The notes: generated by a model not told the origin, from the letters alone. 20,248 nucleotides of DNA from JANLUX01 sp031366005 (GCA_031366005.1 JANLZB010000041.1:1-20248), one strand, 5' to 3'; positions 1 to 7,710 are shown, numbered from the stretch's first letter. Made by a program: numbers and translations.

Positions 1-267
1 AAAACGAATCCGGAATTGCTCCAGTTCTTCCTTTGAAGAAGGAGAAAAAATTTCTACCTCAGTGAGATATGATGTGATTTGTTCCTGCATGACTCTTTTA
101 ACGTCATCGCGAGGAACGAAGCGATCTGTTTCATAGCATGAGATCGCTTCGTTCCTCGCGATGACGTTAAAAGAGTCATGCAGGAACAAATCACATCATA
201 TCTCACTGAGGTAGAAATTTTTTCTCCTTCTTCAAAGGAAGAACTGGAGCAATTCCGGATTCGTTTT
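1..267. repeat. Perfect 127-base inverted repeat at the window start (probable assembly fold-back)
   Basis: Bases 1-127 are the exact reverse complement of bases 141-267, with a 13-base loop at 128-140. The right arm contains the start of pheS (its first 30 codons), so the left arm is an antisense copy of it. An arm of exactly 127 bases that starts at base 1 equals the largest k-mer size commonly used by short-read assemblers. A contig that walked round the natural hairpin at 102-166 and stopped when it met its own k-mer would look like this. The alternative is a real large palindrome, which is unlikely at this length because such palindromes are unstable. The true sequence upstream of pheS is therefore probably not shown here. 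Confidence 0.9.
102..166. repeat. 65-base hairpin repeat element, copy 1
   Basis: Two 26-base arms (102-127 and 141-166) are perfectly complementary around a 13-base loop, GTTTCATAGCATG. The same architecture recurs at 9115-9179, with equal arm and loop lengths. This copy lies just upstream of pheS. Hairpins of this kind, built on GAGGAACGAAGC, are dispersed intergenic repeats in many bacterial genomes. Its left half coincides with the suspected assembly fold-back, so only the arm adjacent to pheS and the loop are certain in this copy. Confidence 0.8.
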
Positions 268-1245
268 CTTGGAAAGAAAGGTGTGATGGGCGATTTATTT
301 GCGCACATGAAAAATGTGGAAGCTGATGAGCGAAAAGCTTTTGGTGCTTTAGTAAACGACCTGAAACAAAAAGCAGAAGAAAAAATTGCCGCTTACAAAG
401 ATTCGTTTGAAAATAAATCAACTGCTTCAACAGATATTGATTTAACATTACCCGGAGAACAAATCCTGTTAGGTTCATTGCATCCGATTTCGATTGTGCG
501 TAATCGCATCGTGCAAATATTTGAGCGCATCGGTTTTAATGTAACTGATGGTCCTGAGATTGAAGATGACTGGCATAATTTCTCAGCGCTAAATTTTCCT
601 CCTGAACATCCTGCGCGTGATATGCAGGATACTTTTTTTGTGAAGGGTTCGGACCTCACTCCCAACGCTTCTCCAAAAGAGAGGGGAGTCGCCTCCGAAC
701 AAGGTTTTGCATTACGTACTCATACTTCTTCCGTACAAGTGCGTTTGATGGAAACACAAGCACCACCTATTCGCAGTATCATGCCAGGTCGTGTGTATCG
801 CAATGAAGCAATTTCTGCACGTGCTCATTGTTTTTTTCACCAGGTGGAAGGTTTGTATATTGATGAAGATGTTTCATTTGCTGACCTTAAGCAAACACTT
901 TTATATTTTGCTAAAGAAATGTTTGGTGAGAAAACAGAAATCCGTTTACGTCCTTCTTATTTTCCTTTTACTGAACCAAGTGCTGAAGTGGATGTTTCCT
1001 GTACATTATGTGGGGGCAAGGGCTGCAACGTTTGTAAGTACACCGGTTGGTTGGAAATTTTAGGTTGCGGTATGGTTGATCCGCAAGTGTTGATTAATTG
1101 CAGTATTAATGAAAAAAAATATACTGGTTTTGCTTTTGGAATGGGAATAGAACGTATCGCGATGTTACAATATGGGATTGATGATCTGCGGATTTTTTCT
1201 GAGAATGATGTTCGGTTTTTAAGGCAGTTTTCAGGGATCGGTTAA
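178..1245 (+). CDS. pheS: Phenylalanyl-tRNA synthetase alpha subunit, with in-frame insertion
   Basis: Catalytic subunit of the alpha2beta2 enzyme that charges tRNA-Phe with phenylalanine in the cytoplasm. The protein has 355 residues. The N-terminal part is the tRNA-binding coiled-coil region (about 1-85). Class II motif 1 starts near HPISIVRNR (102-110). DGPEIE (124-129) and EHPARDMQDTFF (143-154) follow, then motif 2 with GRVYRNEAI (204-212) and FHQVEGL (220-226), and motif 3 with GMGIERIAML (321-330). Cysteines at 275, 278, 283 and 286 form a CxxC-x4-CxxC pattern. An in-frame TGA at 139-141 lies upstream, so the ATG at 178 is the first usable start; no Shine-Dalgarno is visible. Residues 158-174 have no counterpart in the family and coincide with a DNA palindrome. 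pheT is not in the window. Confidence 0.97.
   Translation: MQEQITSYLTEVEIFSPSSKEELEQFRIRFLGKKGVMGDLFAHMKNVEADERKAFGALVNDLKQKAEEKIAAYKDSFENKSTASTDIDLTLPGEQILLGSLHPISIVRNRIVQIFERIGFNVTDGPEIEDDWHNFSALNFPPEHPARDMQDTFFVKGSDLTPNASPKERGVASEQGFALRTHTSSVQVRLMETQAPPIRSIMPGRVYRNEAISARAHCFFHQVEGLYIDEDVSFADLKQTLLYFAKEMFGEKTEIRLRPSYFPFTEPSAEVDVSCTLCGGKGCNVCKYTGWLEILGCGMVDPQVLINCSINEKKYTGFAFGMGIERIAMLQYGIDDLRIFSENDVRFLRQFSGIG
649..699 (+). repeat. Palindromic element inserted in frame within pheS
   Basis: The arms at 649-663 (TCGGACCTCACTCCC) and 684-698 (GGGAGTCGCCTCCGA) are complementary at 11 of 15 positions. The middle contains a CTCC...GGAG-type core. The stretch is 51 bases, a multiple of three, and encodes 17 residues (158-174) rich in Ser, Pro and Gly. 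Removing it joins DTFFVKG directly to QGFALRTHTS, which is about the spacing expected in PheS proteins. This resembles the protein-coding palindromic elements described in Rickettsia, in which a mobile repeat is tolerated as a surface loop. The insertion is inferred from family knowledge rather than from an alignment. Confidence 0.7.
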
Positions 1246-1398
1246 CCAGAAAATTTTGCTCTAATATTTTAATACTTTCTTTTTCACAGAGTTTCCTTTC
1301 TCATCTTTTATTTCAACACAAAAATACTTGAAGAAGCCAGAAATATTATATAACATACAAACACAATGCTGCTGTGCAACGGATATTGAATGAAACTG

Positions 1399-2186
1399 TT
1401 ACTCAATAAAAATCTCACCTTTCAAATAAAGTTTTGCATCTCCAACCATTTCAACTCTTTCATTTCTCAACCTGCAAATTAATTCTCCTCCACGCGATGA
1501 AATCTGTAATGCACTCAACTCTGTTTTATTAAGTTGTTTGCTCCAATATGGTGTGAGTAAAGTGTGTGAAGAACCAGTAACAGGATCTTCATTAATCCTC
1601 ATTTTAGGCACAAAAAAGCGGGAAACAAAATCAACCTCATTACCACGTGATGTTATAATAACTCCTTCATAAGGTAATTCTTTTATCAGATGAAAATCAG
1701 GTGCAGTATTTTGCACTTCCTGCTGATTTTTTAATACAACAAGTAATTTTCTTTTTCCGGCATGCACTTCAGCGGGTTTTATTTTAATGCGTCTTCTATT
1801 GAATCACTGCTTTCAATTTGTTGCGGAGTTTCACCAGGGAAATCTAAAACAAATTTCTTTCCTTCTCTTCTTACCATCAAGGCACCGCTCATAGAATGAA
1901 ATGTGATTGTGTTTTGATGATATGTCAAATACTCAAACATTACATAGGCACTTGCTAAAGTGGCGTGACCACATAATGGAATTTCAGCAACCGGAGTAAA
2001 CCATCTTAATTCAAATTCATTACCCCGTGGAACAACAAAAGCTGTTTCACTTAAATTATTTTCTGCAGCAATCTTTTGCATTAAGTTATCAGGCAACCAG
2101 GCTTCCAACGGACAAACTGCAGCAGGATTTCCTTTGAATAAATGCGAGGTGAACGCATCTACCTTGTAAATTGGAAGTGATTTCAT
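1399..2186 (-). pseudogene. PhzF-family epimerase/isomerase gene, broken by a one-base deletion
   Basis: Two reading frames together give one complete PhzF-like protein. The first (2186 down to 1779) carries VDAFTSHLFKGNPAAVC, LSETAFVV with the family's catalytic Glu, and AEIPLCGHATLASA. The second (to 1399) carries HAGKRKLLVVL, LPYEGVII, DFVSRFF and EDPVTGSSHTLL. The frame is lost at a run of four A on the coding strand (T run 1782-1785). Five A would restore ALKIKPAEVHAG without a break. The ATG at 2186 starts one base after the deacetylase stop, so the two are co-transcribed; an upstream ATG at 2213 overlaps that gene and is less likely. The substrate is unknown. It could be a real pseudogene, a sequencing error, or less likely a -1 frameshift site. 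Confidence 0.88.
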
Positions 2187-2187
2187 A

Positions 2188-2805
2188 TCAATCTGGTTGT
2201 GGAATAGTTTCAAATGAATAACCTTGTTCTGTAAAATATTTTAATACTTCTGGAAGTGCATACAGCATTTTATCCGCAGCCTTTACACTATCATGAAAAA
2301 CTATAATAGATCCATTCCGGCTATGCTTAATTACATTTAGCAAACATTGCTCCCGGGTAACACTTGCATCAAAATCATAACTCAACACATCCCACATTAC
2401 AATTTTATAATTTTTACGTAACGAATAATACTGTGCAGGAGTTATTCTTCCATAAGGTGGGCGGAATAATTTTGAATAGATTAGTGCAGCTGCTTTATTT
2501 ACATTATCAGCATATTTACTTAAAGAAGTTTTAAATCCATTAAGATGATGATAAGTATGGTTGCCCACGGCATGATTATTTTTTTGTATAAGAGAATATT
2601 CAAAAGGATGTTTTTGCACATTATTACCTACGCAAAAAAAAGTGGCTTTAGCATGGTATTGATTTAACAAGTCAATAACCTTTGTCGTTATTTCAGGTAT
2701 TGGGCCATCATCAAAAGTGAGATACAATTTTTTTTCTTGTGTAGGAACCTGGCATAAGATGGATGGATAAGTCCATTTTAAAAAAAAGGGTGTTCTTATT
2801 TTCAT
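2188..2805 (-). CDS. Polysaccharide deacetylase, NodB/CE4 family
   Basis: A metal-dependent carbohydrate N-deacetylase of 205 residues. The CE4 motifs appear in order: TFDDGP (30-35) with the catalytic and metal-binding aspartates, HTYHH (83-87) supplying metal histidines, RPPYG (115-119), the WDVLSYDFD strand (138-146) and FHDS (170-173) with the catalytic His. There is no convincing signal peptide; the N-terminus runs straight into the barrel (KKLYLTFDDGP), as in a common short Bacteroidota subgroup. The substrate is not predictable, with peptidoglycan or another amino-sugar polymer possible. It is the first gene of a two-gene unit, with the PhzF-family gene starting one base downstream. 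A TAAATTTG -7 box lies 13 bases before the ATG. Confidence 0.92.
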   Translation of the reverse strand: MKIRTPFFLKWTYPSILCQVPTQEKKLYLTFDDGPIPEITTKVIDLLNQYHAKATFFCVGNNVQKHPFEYSLIQKNNHAVGNHTYHHLNGFKTSLSKYADNVNKAAALIYSKLFRPPYGRITPAQYYSLRKNYKIVMWDVLSYDFDASVTREQCLLNVIKHSRNGSIIVFHDSVKAADKMLYALPEVLKYFTEQGYSFETIPQPD

Positions 2806-2818
2806 TTATTAAAGAAGA

Positions 2819-2826
2819 CAAATTTA
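2819..2826 (-). promoter_or_regulatory. -7 promoter element of the deacetylase/PhzF unit
   Basis: On the minus strand this reads TAAATTTG, matching the Bacteroidota consensus TAnnTTTG. It lies 13 bases before the deacetylase ATG at 2805. No clear TTG is seen at the expected -33 distance, so the call rests on the -7 box and its position. Confidence 0.5.
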
Positions 2827-2876
2827 TAATTACCACAGTTGCTTTGGTTGGAATCTAAATGTTCCTTATATGTAAT

Positions 2877-2903
2877 AAAAAAAGCCTCTGAACCTCAGAA
2901 GCT
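2877..2903 (-). terminator. Intrinsic terminator after tRNA-Val
   Basis: On the minus strand a 9-base stem (AGCTTCTGA / TCAGAGGCT, one G-U-type mismatch) with a 3-base loop is followed by seven T residues. It begins 21 bases after the 3' end of the tRNA and fits a Rho-independent terminator for it. Confidence 0.8.
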
Positions 2904-2923
2904 TTAACTATTTGATTTTGAAG

Positions 2924-2998
2924 TGGGAGCTACAGGGTTCGAACCTGTGACCCTCTGCTTGTAAGGCAGATGCTCTGAACCAGCTGAGCTAAGCTCCC
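2924..2998 (-). tRNA. tRNA-Val (anticodon UAC)
   Basis: A 75-base cloverleaf can be folded fully. The 7-base acceptor stem is GGGAGCT/AGCTCCC. The D stem is GCTC/GAGC with loop AGCTGGTTCA. The anticodon stem is TCTGC/GCAGA with loop CTTACAA, giving anticodon TAC. The T stem is ACAGG/CCTGT with loop TTCGAAC. The discriminator base is A and CCA is not encoded, so it must be added after transcription. It reads GUA and probably other valine codons. It stands alone, with its own promoter and terminator. Confidence 0.97.
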
Positions 2999-3042
2999 TT
3001 TACCCTTCCTGACCTGACAGACAGGATTTTAATTGGGGGATG

Positions 3043-3074
3043 CAAATATAGACAGGCAGGGGATATATCCAAAA
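3043..3074 (-). promoter_or_regulatory. Promoter of tRNA-Val (TTG-N19-TAnnTTTG)
   Basis: On the minus strand TTTTTG (+ strand 3070-3074 and flank) is followed after 19 bases by TATATTTG (3043-3050). This is the best full match to the Bacteroidota vegetative promoter in the window. The start site would lie near 3037, giving a leader of about 38 bases before the mature tRNA 5' end. The leader contains a CCTG/CAGG-rich inverted repeat (about 3008-3025). Confidence 0.7.
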
Positions 3075-3095
3075 ACATTTTAATATTTAAGCACT

Positions 3096-3103
3096 TATAT
3101 TTG
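3096..3103 (+). promoter_or_regulatory. -7 promoter element of the sigma/anti-sigma operon
   Basis: TATATTTG matches TAnnTTTG exactly. It lies 19 bases before the sigma-factor start, diverging from the tRNA promoter about 50 bases away. No clear TTG is visible at -33. Confidence 0.5.
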
Positions 3104-3122
3104 TCCTTTCCAATTCATCATT

Positions 3123-3674
3123 TTGTCAAAGAAAACTCAGATACCTGAAGAGCAACTCGTTCAGCTTTTAAAGAATAAGGACAGGGAAGCGTTTGCTACT
3201 CTATATGATAATTATTGTAATGCATTGTATGGAGTAGTTTTTCGTATTGTAAATGACGAGCCGTTGGCGCAGGACATTTTGCAGGAGGTCTTTGTAAAAA
3301 TCTGGAAGAACATGGAATTTTATGATGCAACGAAAGGAAGACTTTTTACATGGCTAATTAATATTACACGCAACACTGCCATTGATAAATACCGTTCGCA
3401 GGAATTCAGGCAACAAGCTAAAAACCAGAAGTTGGATGATTCCGTAAATCAAGTTAACATGGTATCAAGCGTGAATACAAAAGTGGATCATATTGGTTTA
3501 AAAGAACAGATTTCTCAGCTTAAGCCAGAATATATTCAAATGGTTGACTTATTATACTTTCAAGGATATACTCATGAAGAGGTAGCGAAGGAGTTTAATA
3601 TTCCGCTGGGAACAGTCAAAACAAGAATAAGAGCTGCAATAATGCAATTACGTGAAAAATTAATGGTGAGTTAG
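3123..3674 (+). CDS. ECF-family RNA polymerase sigma factor
   Basis: A 183-residue sigma factor that directs RNA polymerase to a dedicated set of promoters. Sigma region 2 spans about 22-92, with EPLAQDILQEVFVKIW (46-61) and the -10 recognition segment GRLFTWLINITRNTAIDKY (72-90). Region 4, a helix-turn-helix, spans about 126-180 and includes YFQGYTHEEVAKEF and PLGTVKTRIR. There is no ATG at the N-terminus: the frame is closed upstream by TAA at 3081-3083, and the first plausible start is TTG at 3123, which gives a family-like N-terminus (SKKTQIPEEQL). The stop codon overlaps the next gene's GTG by one base, so the anti-sigma factor is translationally coupled. The inducing signal is unknown. 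Confidence 0.93.
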   Translation: MSKKTQIPEEQLVQLLKNKDREAFATLYDNYCNALYGVVFRIVNDEPLAQDILQEVFVKIWKNMEFYDATKGRLFTWLINITRNTAIDKYRSQEFRQQAKNQKLDDSVNQVNMVSSVNTKVDHIGLKEQISQLKPEYIQMVDLLYFQGYTHEEVAKEFNIPLGTVKTRIRAAIMQLREKLMVS

Positions 3675-4477
3675 TGGATATTACTGAACAAATATCGTCT
3701 GGTTTGTTAGAGAGTTATGTATTTGGCTTGTCTTCTGAAGAAGAAAATCGTCAGATAGGAAATCTTATTCATCAAAACGCTAAAATTAAAGAGGAAATAG
3801 TTGCTATTGAAGATGCATTAATATTTTATGCAAGTCAACAAGTAAAATCCCCGCCAGCTACAATTAAGGATACATTAATCAGTCAAATAAATTATTCATC
3901 AGAGAAAAAAATTATTATGCATCCTGCTTCTGTCGCATCACGTAGCAGCAACAGCACAATACGATTTTTAGCTGCAGCTGCTATTACATTATTTTTAATC
4001 AGTACAGCAGGCAATTTTTTTTTATATAATAACTGGAAAAATGCAGAACACCGTGTTACAGCATTAAATAATGAGAAGGAACAACTTGCACAGGAATTAA
4101 ATGTGCAGGAGGCGAAATTTAAAACTGTGGGAAACGATATGGCTGTTTTGCAGTCGCCATATAATAAACCAGTAATGCTGAAAGGAATGCCTGTTGCTCC
4201 TGATGCAATGGCGATGGTTTACTGGAATACGCAAACACACGAAGTATTTGTGAATGTACATAAGCTCCCTGCTCCACCTGCAGGTAAGCAATACCAATTA
4301 TGGGCGTTGGCTGACGGTAAACCAATTGATGCAGGTGTTTTTGATGTAACAGACACATCACATGTTCAAAAAATGAAAGTGATTAATACGGCTCAGGCTT
4401 TTGCGGTGACTTTGGAAAATGAAGGTGGAAGCCCAACACCTACTTTGACTGCCCTGTATCTGATGGGTAAGATATAG
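3674..4477 (+). CDS. RskA-type anti-sigma factor, single-pass membrane protein
   Basis: A 267-residue protein expected to hold the upstream sigma factor inactive at the inner membrane. Residues 1-85 are a cytoplasmic helical domain (ISSGLLESYVFGLSSEEE). One membrane helix follows at about 97-118 (RFLAAAAITLFLISTAGNF), then a charged, probably coiled-coil stretch (121-150). A periplasmic RskA C-terminal domain begins at about 160, with LKGMPVAPDAMAMVYW, VFVNVHKLPAPPAGKQYQLW and DGKPIDAGVF. The zinc-binding HxxxCxxC of ZAS anti-sigma factors is not seen in the N-terminal domain. It starts with GTG at 3674, sharing one base with the sigma stop (TAGTG). No other regulated gene is in the operon. 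Confidence 0.92.
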   Translation: MDITEQISSGLLESYVFGLSSEEENRQIGNLIHQNAKIKEEIVAIEDALIFYASQQVKSPPATIKDTLISQINYSSEKKIIMHPASVASRSSNSTIRFLAAAAITLFLISTAGNFFLYNNWKNAEHRVTALNNEKEQLAQELNVQEAKFKTVGNDMAVLQSPYNKPVMLKGMPVAPDAMAMVYWNTQTHEVFVNVHKLPAPPAGKQYQLWALADGKPIDAGVFDVTDTSHVQKMKVINTAQAFAVTLENEGGSPTPTLTALYLMGKI

Positions 4478-4513
4478 CTGACTGATTCGTAAGCCACCGT
4501 AAATCGTGAGCTT

Positions 4514-6799
4514 TCAATATAATGCTCTTCTGTTGAATAGAATATATCCTAAGTGAAATATAACTGAGAAGGACTTTTCGCGTTTGTCATAATAGTTTAA
4601 GCTTAAGCTCACAGGTCCGATTGGAGAATTATAGACAGCATTTGCTGTGCCTATGAAATATCTCTTATTAAGATATTCTCCATAAACAGCTTTATTATTT
4701 TTTCCCGGAAGGATTTCATTGAAGGGTTGAAACATATATCCTTCCAATCGGAAATCAACAGAATTATTAATTGCTATAATGGTTTTCAATCCGCTGCCTG
4801 CAAAATTGTGCGCACGGAAATTTTCAAGAAATAAGGTTTTTGTTTCCTGTAAAGGATAAAATGTGGGAGCAGCCAAAACACTGGCAGTATAATTTGCAAA
4901 AAACGGCTGACCACTTAAAGTGAGTTCACCATAAAAACCAAAACGCAGTTTCCACACATGAGAGAAGTAATTATCATAAACAATACTTCCCTGCGGATAG
5001 TTATGAAATGCTTTTACAGTGTCACGAATTGCATTGGTTGAGCCGGGAATTGTATTTTCTTTTCCAAATACATACCTAAACCTGATATTAAGATAGGTGC
5101 CATCATTCGCATACATTTTTCTGTTTAATGTGCTGCGCTCTAATTCAAGTGATGCGCTAACTCCTTCAAATTTTGTTAAATCATTAGTATCACTTTGTGT
5201 GAATTTCCTTGTTTGATAATAACGATTGTTGAGCTTGAACCACGAAGCACCTGCAATAACTTTTGCTTTATTGCGTGCTGGAATTCCAAAATTAAGAGCG
5301 TAGCTTCTGTCATATTGGACAAGATAAGATGGCTTGATATCATTTATAAAAGTATTGCTGCTTTTATAAAAATCCCATTGATTAATGGTAGCTGATGGTT
5401 CAATATACATGGGAAATTTACCCGGTATATCAATTCGTAACCTGGCCATACTGGAGTTGTATAACTTACCGAAATAAACATTTCCTGCTGCTTTATAACT
5501 TAAGCGCCCCCAATAGTTATGTTGAAAACCAACAAATCCTGTATTGATTGGCCGTGAAGAAAAATTACCTCCAAAATCAACCATTAAGCCATTGGCGCGT
5601 TTTGCGTCAAGATGCAAATCATAATTACGCGAATCAGGATTATATAAAATATGAGGAAATAAATATCGAATGTTATCATCAGCAACTAATTTGAAATAAG
5701 CTTTACTTAATTGCTTTAGGTTAATACACTCATTAGATGGATTTAAAATTTTGCGGATGTAAATAGCTTTATCAGCGCTCACTCCATGAATATATATCTG
5801 GTCAATAATTATTTCTTCTTTTGTTTCACGAAAAAAATTTCTGCGTTCTTCAAGTCGCATGGTATCAGCTTCATGAGCTGTATTTGTTTTAATCCGTTCC
5901 ATGACGCGCATTGTAGATGCATATCCTGAATCAATCGCGGTTTTTATCCTGCTGTAATCAAACGAGCTCATGTATTTAATATCCGGTTCAATTATAATGT
6001 CTCCTTCACGAGGAACTTTATAGTTTGTGGATTGATAAAGCATCGTTTTAATCTGCGTGAGAAAATTTCCTTCAAAAGGAATATCAGGCAAGCCTGCTGC
6101 ATTAACACCAATAATTACGTCAGGATTAAAATCCTGCTGCATAATATCAACAGGGAAATTATTATAGATGCCTCCATCAAATAAAATTTTGTTGTCGAGC
6201 AAAACAGGAGCATAATAAAACGGAAAAGCCATGGACGCACGCACTGCCATTGCCAGATCTCCATTGCGGAAAACAATGGGTTGTTTATTGGTGATGTCAG
6301 CAGCAACACATCTGAACGGCACTACGAGACTATCAAAATTATATCCCGCTAACATGGATGGTGACGCAGCACGTTCCGATAAAGTAAAATCAATTTCAGC
6401 AGGATTTACCACATTGCTCGGCAACTGAGTGCGCAACACTGAATCAAGCACAAACTTGACAGTAACCCAGGAAGCGTCAGGCGGATTTTTTTTAAAATAA
6501 TAAGTATTGTCATCATTAAAAATGCCGCTTGAAATAAGTATAAAATTTTTTGTTGTCACTAATCTTTCCATTTCATCCGGTGTGTATCCCATCGCATACA
6601 AACTACCGATGTAAGCCCCAGCCGAAGTTCCGGTTATGTAATCTATAGGAACATGATTTTCTTCAAGCGCTTTAAGAACACCGATATGTGCCATGGCGCG
6701 CATACCACCTCCACTCAATACCAAACCAACTTTCTGTGCATTGGTTTTATTAAGGAGAAAGCAAAAGAGAGATAAGAGTAAAAAACGTTTTAACAACAT
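4514..6799 (-). CDS. Patatin-like phospholipase fused to a POTRA/outer-membrane barrel domain
   Basis: A 761-residue two-part protein. A signal peptide (about 1-21, ending in NKTNAQ) is followed by a patatin lipase domain: the oxyanion loop LSGGGMRAMAHIG (28-40), GTSAG with nucleophile Ser59, and DGG (208-210) completing the Ser-Asp dyad. A POTRA-like segment (about 330-400, IIIDQIYIHGVSADKA) leads into a C-terminal beta-barrel of the BamA/TamA type, rich in alternating strands. The family is predicted to sit in the outer membrane (compare PlpD of Pseudomonas). An upstream TTG at 6820 would add seven residues, but the ATG at 6799 gives a clean signal peptide. A TATTTTTG -7 box lies 18 bases upstream. 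Confidence 0.92.
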   Translation of the reverse strand: MLLKRFLLLSLFCFLLNKTNAQKVGLVLSGGGMRAMAHIGVLKALEENHVPIDYITGTSAGAYIGSLYAMGYTPDEMERLVTTKNFILISSGIFNDDNTYYFKKNPPDASWVTVKFVLDSVLRTQLPSNVVNPAEIDFTLSERAASPSMLAGYNFDSLVVPFRCVAADITNKQPIVFRNGDLAMAVRASMAFPFYYAPVLLDNKILFDGGIYNNFPVDIMQQDFNPDVIIGVNAAGLPDIPFEGNFLTQIKTMLYQSTNYKVPREGDIIIEPDIKYMSSFDYSRIKTAIDSGYASTMRVMERIKTNTAHEADTMRLEERRNFFRETKEEIIIDQIYIHGVSADKAIYIRKILNPSNECINLKQLSKAYFKLVADDNIRYLFPHILYNPDSRNYDLHLDAKRANGLMVDFGGNFSSRPINTGFVGFQHNYWGRLSYKAAGNVYFGKLYNSSMARLRIDIPGKFPMYIEPSATINQWDFYKSSNTFINDIKPSYLVQYDRSYALNFGIPARNKAKVIAGASWFKLNNRYYQTRKFTQSDTNDLTKFEGVSASLELERSTLNRKMYANDGTYLNIRFRYVFGKENTIPGSTNAIRDTVKAFHNYPQGSIVYDNYFSHVWKLRFGFYGELTLSGQPFFANYTASVLAAPTFYPLQETKTLFLENFRAHNFAGSGLKTIIAINNSVDFRLEGYMFQPFNEILPGKNNKAVYGEYLNKRYFIGTANAVYNSPIGPVSLSLNYYDKREKSFSVIFHLGYILFNRRALY

Positions 6800-6817
6800 A
6801 CAGTTAATGAAGCAAAA

Positions 6818-6825
6818 CAAAAATA
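6818..6825 (-). promoter_or_regulatory. -7 promoter element of the patatin gene
   Basis: TATTTTTG on the minus strand matches TAnnTTTG. It lies in the short gap after the metal-receptor gene and 18 bases before the patatin ATG, suggesting that the patatin gene can be transcribed separately from its upstream neighbours. Confidence 0.45.
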
Positions 6826-6836
6826 GATCAAAACCT

Positions 6837-7607
6837 TCATAAATTTTTTCTCAGTTGGATGAAGGAAGCAGGTGATTTAATGAGTCGTGATCCATACCAT
6901 GAAAACATTTCTCCGTCCACTAACAACACTTTGGATTGAGGACATACGTTTTGAAAATATGCTTTATTTTTTTCTTTAAATGGATAAGGTTCGCTTGATA
7001 ACAGGATAAGTTCAGGATTGATTTTTTGTAGGTCACTTTCAGTTATTTCAGGATAACGATTATTTTTTTCAAAGACATTTTTAAAACAGCAATGCTTCAT
7101 CATCTCATTAATGAAAGTATCATTGCCAATAGTCATCAATGGTTCATTCCAGATAAAGTATGCAGCAGTGATCGCTTTAAAATTTTCCAACTTTGAAAAT
7201 TCATTTTTTATTTGTTGATTGATTGCAACTGATTGATTATGGCGATTTGTAATTACACCAATTTGCTCAATCATTTCATAAGCATCATTCAAAGATTTAA
7301 TATCACTTATCCAAACGGGAAATTCTTTCATGAGTATTTCCAATTGCTGCTGAGTGTTTTCTTCTTTATTGGCTATGATTAAGTCAGGTTGAATTTTTCG
7401 AATTGTTTCTAAATTTAATTGTTTGGTTCCGCCAACTCTTGTTTTGCTTTGAAACCATTTTTCTGGATGAATACAAAATTTGGTGATGCCAACAACTTCT
7501 GTATCTAAACCTAAATCATAAAGTAATTCTGTTTGAGAAGGGACAATAGAGATAATTCTTTGCGGAGGCTTTTTTAACTCAACATTTCTTCCGAGTTGGT
7601 CTTTCAT
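6837..7607 (-). CDS. Helical-backbone metal receptor (BtuF-like, cobalamin/siderophore-binding fold)
   Basis: A 256-residue protein of the periplasmic-binding-protein class that holds iron-chelates or cobalamin between two lobes. The N-terminal lobe has the family signature RIISIVPSQTELLYDLGL (17-34) followed by VVGITKFCIHPEKW and RVGGTKQLNLETI. The C-terminal lobe has YPEITESDLQKINPELILLS. There is no signal peptide or lipobox, and the protein starts directly with MKDQLGRNVELKKPPQ. No membrane permease or ATPase gene is adjacent. Short cytoplasmic-looking versions like this are common in Bacteroidota, so the missing leader is probably real. The ligand is not identified. It lies 103 bases downstream of the synthase gene, separated by an inverted repeat. 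Confidence 0.87.
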   Translation of the reverse strand: MKDQLGRNVELKKPPQRIISIVPSQTELLYDLGLDTEVVGITKFCIHPEKWFQSKTRVGGTKQLNLETIRKIQPDLIIANKEENTQQQLEILMKEFPVWISDIKSLNDAYEMIEQIGVITNRHNQSVAINQQIKNEFSKLENFKAITAAYFIWNEPLMTIGNDTFINEMMKHCCFKNVFEKNNRYPEITESDLQKINPELILLSSEPYPFKEKNKAYFQNVCPQSKVLLVDGEMFSWYGSRLIKSPASFIQLRKNL

Positions 7608-7626
7608 TGGTAATTGTAGTAATGAA

Positions 7627-7703
7627 GTGATGAGGTAACTAAGTGATGAAGATTAAAATAGTTTTTGTTCTTATAAAGACTTCATCACTATTCACCTCAT
7701 CAC
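7627..7703. repeat. Imperfect inverted repeat between the synthase and metal-receptor genes
   Basis: The arms at 7627-7651 (starting GTGATGAGGT) and 7680-7703 (ending ACCTCATCAC) are almost fully complementary and separated by a 28-base AT-rich loop. The repeat is built from GTGATGA units, a type of simple intergenic palindrome common in Bacteroidota. It may form a stem in the transcript between the two genes. It lacks the T run of a standard terminator. Confidence 0.75.
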
Positions 7704-7710
7704 TAAAATC

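Noticed and set aside
54..308. An 84-codon minus-strand frame over the pheS start
   Set aside because: It lies across the fold-back and antisense to pheS, and its sequence is only the complement of pheS codons plus the hairpin repeat.
1246..1398. Possible small gene or RNA in the gap after pheS
   Set aside because: The stretch is AT-rich with no open frame, hairpin with T tract, or promoter box that stands out.
1779..1790. Programmed -1 frameshift in the PhzF gene
   Set aside because: The TTAAAAT site is not a good slippery heptamer, no stimulatory structure is evident, and PhzF proteins are normally made from one frame. A lost A is simpler.
6837..7607. Metal receptor read as a truncated periplasmic protein that lost its signal peptide
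   Set aside because: The N-terminus aligns with the usual start of short Bacteroidota members of this family, and no upstream in-frame leader sequence is visible.
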